Source: Candidatus Acidiferrales bacterium (lineage in GTDB: Bacteria; Acidobacteriota; Terriglobia; Acidiferrales; UBA7541). Taken from it: DNA of 8,436 nt. The DNA is taken from the NCBI GenBank assembly GCA_030044295.1, contig JASHWB010000001.1, positions 1 through 8,436 of the forward strand, written 5' to 3'. The position numbers and the translations under genes were made by a program. The notes under the pieces were generated by a model. That model did no database searches and was not told the DNA's origin. It worked only from the letters and a program-made list of their open reading frames with translations. Of this stretch, positions 6,277 through 8,436 are shown piece after piece. Within the stretch, counting starts at the first letter, position 1; every line of letters starts with the position of its first letter.

Positions 6277-7838
6277 CTCACTGAAAGGCGCTCATGCTGG
6301 CGTCGCGGAGTGCGAGAGTAATTCCCGTCAGCATTGACCCACAAGCTTCCGGCGATCTCAAGCAACACCGTAAACCAAATGTTTTCAAGCGATATCGCGC
6401 GAGCGGCGGCGCCGGCCAAAACCCATTCGAGAGCAAGCGCGGGCAGCAAGAATGCACCTGCTAGAAAGCAGGCGCGGCCGATCCAGCTCACATGAAATTT
6501 GCGCCATGCGAATCCGATCAAGCACCCTGCGGGGAAAAAGATGATCGCGTAGAAGATGTAATCGTAACCGGGCAGCTCCGCGGTCTTCACGCGGCGGATG
6601 TAGTGGGCGAGAGCGGTCCCGGGGCCCAGCTCGTAGAAATGACCATAATCGCGCCCGTTCACAAAGAGTGACAGCGCCGTGCCATTAAACGACAGGAGCA
6701 AGTTGCTCGTCTCATTTGCTGCGAACACGTGCGGCTCGATCCACGTCATCCGCACCCGTCGCATCGAAAATGGGTTTCGGAACCAGAACCCCAGGGACGA
6801 TCCGAATTGGCTAAGCTCCAGGTTCGCAGCACCTGTCGGCGAAGAAAGTGAGACAATCCGTCCGTCAGATGGCGTCGCGGCAGGCCTGCAGATCACTCGC
6901 AGTGAAAATTGCCCGCTGCTTTCGATCGAACTCACTAACGCGGACGCGGGCTGGGCGGAAATCAGCCAGGAGCGGCCATCGAAAATGGCTCCGCCAGGCC
7001 CGGGCGACGAACGCCCTTGGGCCGCCCAATCGAGCTCCGGGAGAAACTGCCGCAGGTCCTGAAACGGCGCGGGGCCGGAAACCCGGTACGTAGCGAGCGA
7101 TCCTGCGCCCGCGCCGTCGGAAGAAGTGAGCTTGCGCGCTTCCCTCGCCGGCACGGCGCGATTCCAGAGATCGATTTGCAAAACGCTCCCCTGCCAGCCG
7201 GGTCCCGGGCGCAGCGATGCCGAGTCTCCGACCCCAAGAAATGAATCTCGCGTCCAGTTGGTGAGCCTGGTCTGCTTCTGGAGCGGGCCGCCAAGAATGC
7301 ACCAAAACATGATGTACAACCCAACAAACACTCCGATTTTCGGCAAGCTTAGCCAGGTCCCGAGTTCGCGTTCGCGCGAACTGAACCATGCGACGATTGC
7401 GCTCCCAAAAGAAGCAAACATCCATGCGCCCACTGCCGCTCCGGCTGAGTTGGTGATCACGTCTCCCCATCCAGAGTCGCGATAGGGAATGTAGATTTGC
7501 AGGAACTCCACGAAATAGGAGAGCGAAGCGCCGCAAGCGTATCCCACCAGAATCGCGGCTGATTTCGATCTACCGCGTTCGCGCAGTTTTTCAGCGAGCC
7601 CGAAGCCAAACGGAACAAAAAGCAAAACATTCAGGAAGGCATCGAGGACGCCTCCCCCCTTGCCCCAGCCGTTCAGAGAAAACGGGAAAAGAAAACGAGG
7701 CGATTCTGCATGGACAAATCGGAAAGGGTACAGCGTTAGAAAGAAAATTCCGGCCAGAGCAAGCAGCAGAACGCGGTTCGACCACGAGGTCCGAGCAGGC
7801 GCCGAGCGCCACGGCAAATTAGCATCGGTAGTCACCAT
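6273..7838 (-). CDS. VanZ-family membrane protein with extracytoplasmic LamG-like domain
   Basis: This 521-residue protein starts at the ATG at 7838 (a TTG one codon earlier is less likely). Residues about 22-152 carry a VanZ-like domain (PF04892): FLNVLLFVPFGFGL at 68-81, YFVEFLQIYIP at 108-118, and GWGDVITNSAGAAVGA at 123-138. Eight hydrophobic helices are visible, at about 22-38, 66-83, 93-112, 127-152, 167-184, 426-445, 454-477 and 484-501. Basic loops (KLRERGRSK, SSRERE, WRKFH and the C-tail) all fall on the side predicted to be cytoplasmic, so the positive-inside rule places residues 190-420 outside. That segment resembles a LamG/concanavalin-A-like domain: VLQIDLWNRAVPAREARKL at 219-237, and a jelly-roll-like stretch at 307-400 ending FNGTALSLFVNGRDYG. 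VanZ itself gives low-level teicoplanin resistance; most family members have unknown roles in the envelope. The gene is coupled by a 4-bp overlap to the FAD oxidoreductase. Confidence 0.85.
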   Translation of the reverse strand: MVTTDANLPWRSAPARTSWSNRVLLLALAGIFFLTLYPFRFVHAESPRFLFPFSLNGWGKGGGVLDAFLNVLLFVPFGFGLAEKLRERGRSKSAAILVGYACGASLSYFVEFLQIYIPYRDSGWGDVITNSAGAAVGAWMFASFGSAIVAWFSSRERELGTWLSLPKIGVFVGLYIMFWCILGGPLQKQTRLTNWTRDSFLGVGDSASLRPGPGWQGSVLQIDLWNRAVPAREARKLTSSDGAGAGSLATYRVSGPAPFQDLRQFLPELDWAAQGRSSPGPGGAIFDGRSWLISAQPASALVSSIESSGQFSLRVICRPAATPSDGRIVSLSSPTGAANLELSQFGSSLGFWFRNPFSMRRVRMTWIEPHVFAANETSNLLLSFNGTALSLFVNGRDYGHFYELGPGTALAHYIRRVKTAELPGYDYIFYAIIFFPAGCLIGFAWRKFHVSWIGRACFLAGAFLLPALALEWVLAGAAARAISLENIWFTVLLEIAGSLWVNADGNYSRTPRRQHERLSVR

Positions 7839-7880
7839 CAAGCGTCAAAACGTCAGTTGGCCACATCAAGTCTATCATGG

Positions 7881-7908
7881 GTACAGGCCGCGACTGACCT
7901 GCCAGTAC
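7881..7908. repeat. Imperfect dyad GTACAGGC ... GCCAGTAC
   Basis: Eight-base arms with one mismatch (A opposite A) flank a 12-base centre. The left arm with its preceding G (GGTACAGGC) recurs exactly at 8039-8047, where it forms the terminator-like hairpin. The right arm overlaps the stem of the hairpin at 7907-7943, so the two could not form at once in RNA. It may be an operator or part of a structured leader. Confidence 0.35.
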
Positions 7909-8039
7909 AGTGGCGAAAAACGTCGACGAATTGCGTCCACTGTCCGCAAACATTATGTTCTCCACAGGCTTGTGTGCCTCCTCGTGCAGCAAACTTGCGC
8001 GGAAGCGCGTGTAAAAGTCAGCTTTTCAATTGACCCTTG

Positions 8040-8068
8040 GTACAGGCGAAAGGGCCTGTACTTTCTTT
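8040..8068 (+). terminator. Terminator-like hairpin with U-rich tail upstream of the lipoprotein gene
   Basis: GTACAGGC and GCCTGTAC make a perfect 8-bp stem (an extra G-T wobble is possible at the base) around the loop GAAAGG, followed directly by TTTCTTT (8062-8068). This is the layout of an intrinsic terminator for rightward transcription. The leftward side lacks a U tract. It ends 53 bases before the ATG at 8122, with no upstream plus-strand gene to terminate, so attenuation of a leader or termination of a small RNA are the likeliest uses. It could instead be a 22-bp protein-binding dyad. Confidence 0.5.
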
Positions 8069-8110
8069 AGTCTTCCGGCCAGTAGAGTCGAATCAAATCC
8101 GCTTTCTAGA

Positions 8111-8139
8111 CTGTGCGCGCCATGAAGACGCACGCACAG
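8111..8139 (+). promoter_or_regulatory. Hairpin presenting the lipoprotein start codon in its loop
   Basis: Bases 8111-8120 (CTGTGCGCGC) can pair with 8130-8139 (GCACGCACAG): seven consecutive pairs, one C-A mismatch, then two more pairs. The nine-base loop at 8121-8129 contains the ATG (8122-8124). No Shine-Dalgarno sequence lies upstream. The structure may control translation initiation of the lipoprotein; this is inferred from sequence only. Confidence 0.35.
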
Positions 8140-8436
8140 AAAAACAGGACAAAATTTGCCGGAGCGAATTTCCGGGCTTATCGCCTATCTTCGCAGCCTC
8201 GCCCGGTCTTAGCGCTCCTCGCAATGATCGCGGCGCTCGTAGCAGCCGCTGGGCTTTCCGGTTGCGCCGGTTACACCACCAATGCTGCGTCCACTGGATC
8301 GCAGAGCAGTTCAGCCCCGGGCGTGCTTTCCGCCAGCAGCACCAGCGTTGATTTTGGCACCGTGCCGGTGGGTAGCAGCGCCACACAAACCGTGGCGCTG
8401 ACGGACACAGGAACCGATTCGGTATCGATCTCCGGC
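8122..8436 (+). CDS. Lipoprotein with choice-of-anchor-D (ASH-like) domain, N-terminal part, cut by window edge
   Basis: The frame is open for 105 codons from the ATG at 8122 to the last base. An in-frame TAG at 8107 rules out a start further upstream. A basic N-region (about 1-27) precedes a hydrophobic stretch (29-47) and the lipobox LSGC with Cys48, so signal peptidase II processing and lipid anchoring are expected. After a Ser/Thr/Ala-rich spacer (50-70), residues 75-105 read VDFGTVPVGSSATQTVALTD and onward. This is the opening strand pattern of choice-of-anchor-D or ASPM-SPD-2-Hydin-like immunoglobulin-fold repeats, which typically recur several times in large secreted or surface proteins of Acidobacteriota. 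The rest of the protein, and therefore its role, lies beyond the window. It is transcribed away from the VanZ-LamG gene. Confidence 0.8.
   Translation, partial: MKTHAQKNRTKFAGANFRAYRLSSQPRPVLALLAMIAALVAAAGLSGCAGYTTNAASTGSQSSSAPGVLSASSTSVDFGTVPVGSSATQTVALTDTGTDSVSISG

Larger units (their letters stand above)
7881..8070 (+). ncRNA. Candidate structured leader RNA or small RNA upstream of the lipoprotein gene
   Basis: No convincing gene lies between the divergent starts at 7838 and 8122 (283 bp). On the plus strand the region holds a run of possible hairpins. The first is 7907-7913 with 7937-7943 (ACAGTGG/CCACTGT, 7 bp). The second is 7993-8000 with 8005-8012 around GGAA (four G-C pairs, one wobble, one mismatch, two closing pairs). 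The third is AAAAG/CTTTT at 8013-8026, and the last is the terminator-like stem at 8040-8061. The first stem shares bases 7907-7908 with the dyad at 7881-7908, so switching is possible. I do not recognise a known riboswitch consensus. It could be a cis-acting attenuator of the lipoprotein gene, a free small RNA, or chance structure in GC-rich DNA. Confidence 0.3.

Noticed and set aside
6865..7536. A 223-codon minus-strand open frame inside the VanZ-LamG gene
   Set aside because: It is a different frame of the same strand, with Arg-rich product and no domain; the main frame has VanZ motifs and consistent membrane topology.
8030..8064. TTGACC at 8030-8035 with TACTTT at 8059-8064 as the lipoprotein promoter
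   Set aside because: The spacing is 23 bp, too long for a sigma-70 promoter, and the stem of the terminator-like hairpin lies between the boxes.
7660..8070. A 136-codon plus-strand open frame ending at the terminator-like hairpin
   Set aside because: More than 40 percent of it is antisense to the VanZ-LamG gene and the rest shows no protein-like pattern; its end at the hairpin looks coincidental.
7842..8121. Cyclic-di-GMP (GEMM) riboswitch upstream of the lipoprotein
   Set aside because: Considered because of the structured leader and a surface-protein target, but the conserved GEMM core sequences are not found in the right order.

Overview
The window looks like a chromosomal segment of an Acidobacteriota-type bacterium. 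This is inferred from several features: moderately GC-rich DNA, weak Shine-Dalgarno sites with frequent TTG and GTG starts, a VanZ-LamG membrane protein, and a lipoprotein that opens a choice-of-anchor-D (ASH-like) repeat. The assignment rests on gene style rather than a phylogenetic marker. I see no tRNA, rRNA, CRISPR array, insertion sequence or phage gene.

Layout, left to right. (1) Positions 1-1868, minus strand: a two-gene unit, an AI-2E/PerM-type membrane protein followed 23 bp downstream by the N-terminal third of a Lon-like AAA protease that runs off the left edge. A good promoter candidate, whose -35 and -10 boxes each lie in a separate perfect dyad, sits just upstream of the first gene. 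(2) Positions 2133-5087, plus strand: a 984-residue protein fusing an acyl carrier protein domain, a fatty acyl-AMP ligase (FAAL) and a PlsC-type acyltransferase behind a membrane segment. In principle one polypeptide could activate a free fatty acid, hold it on its own phosphopantetheine arm and pass it to a lipid acceptor. (3) Positions 5137-7838, minus strand, convergent with the fusion gene: a VanZ-family protein with an extracytoplasmic LamG-like domain, then an LhgO/L2HGDH-type FAD oxidoreductase whose GTG start overlaps the VanZ stop codon. (4) Positions 7839-8121: a divergent intergenic region rich in inverted repeats, ending in a terminator-like hairpin. (5) Positions 8122-8436, plus strand: the N-terminal part of a lipoprotein with an ASH-like domain, running off the right edge; its start codon lies in the loop of a predicted hairpin.

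The most interesting items are the ACP-FAAL-PlsC fusion and the structured leader of the right-hand lipoprotein. The VanZ-LamG/oxidoreductase pair and the double-dyad promoter are also worth checking. I see no direct evidence of a wholly new multi-gene system; the genes read as membrane, lipid and envelope housekeeping or accessory functions.
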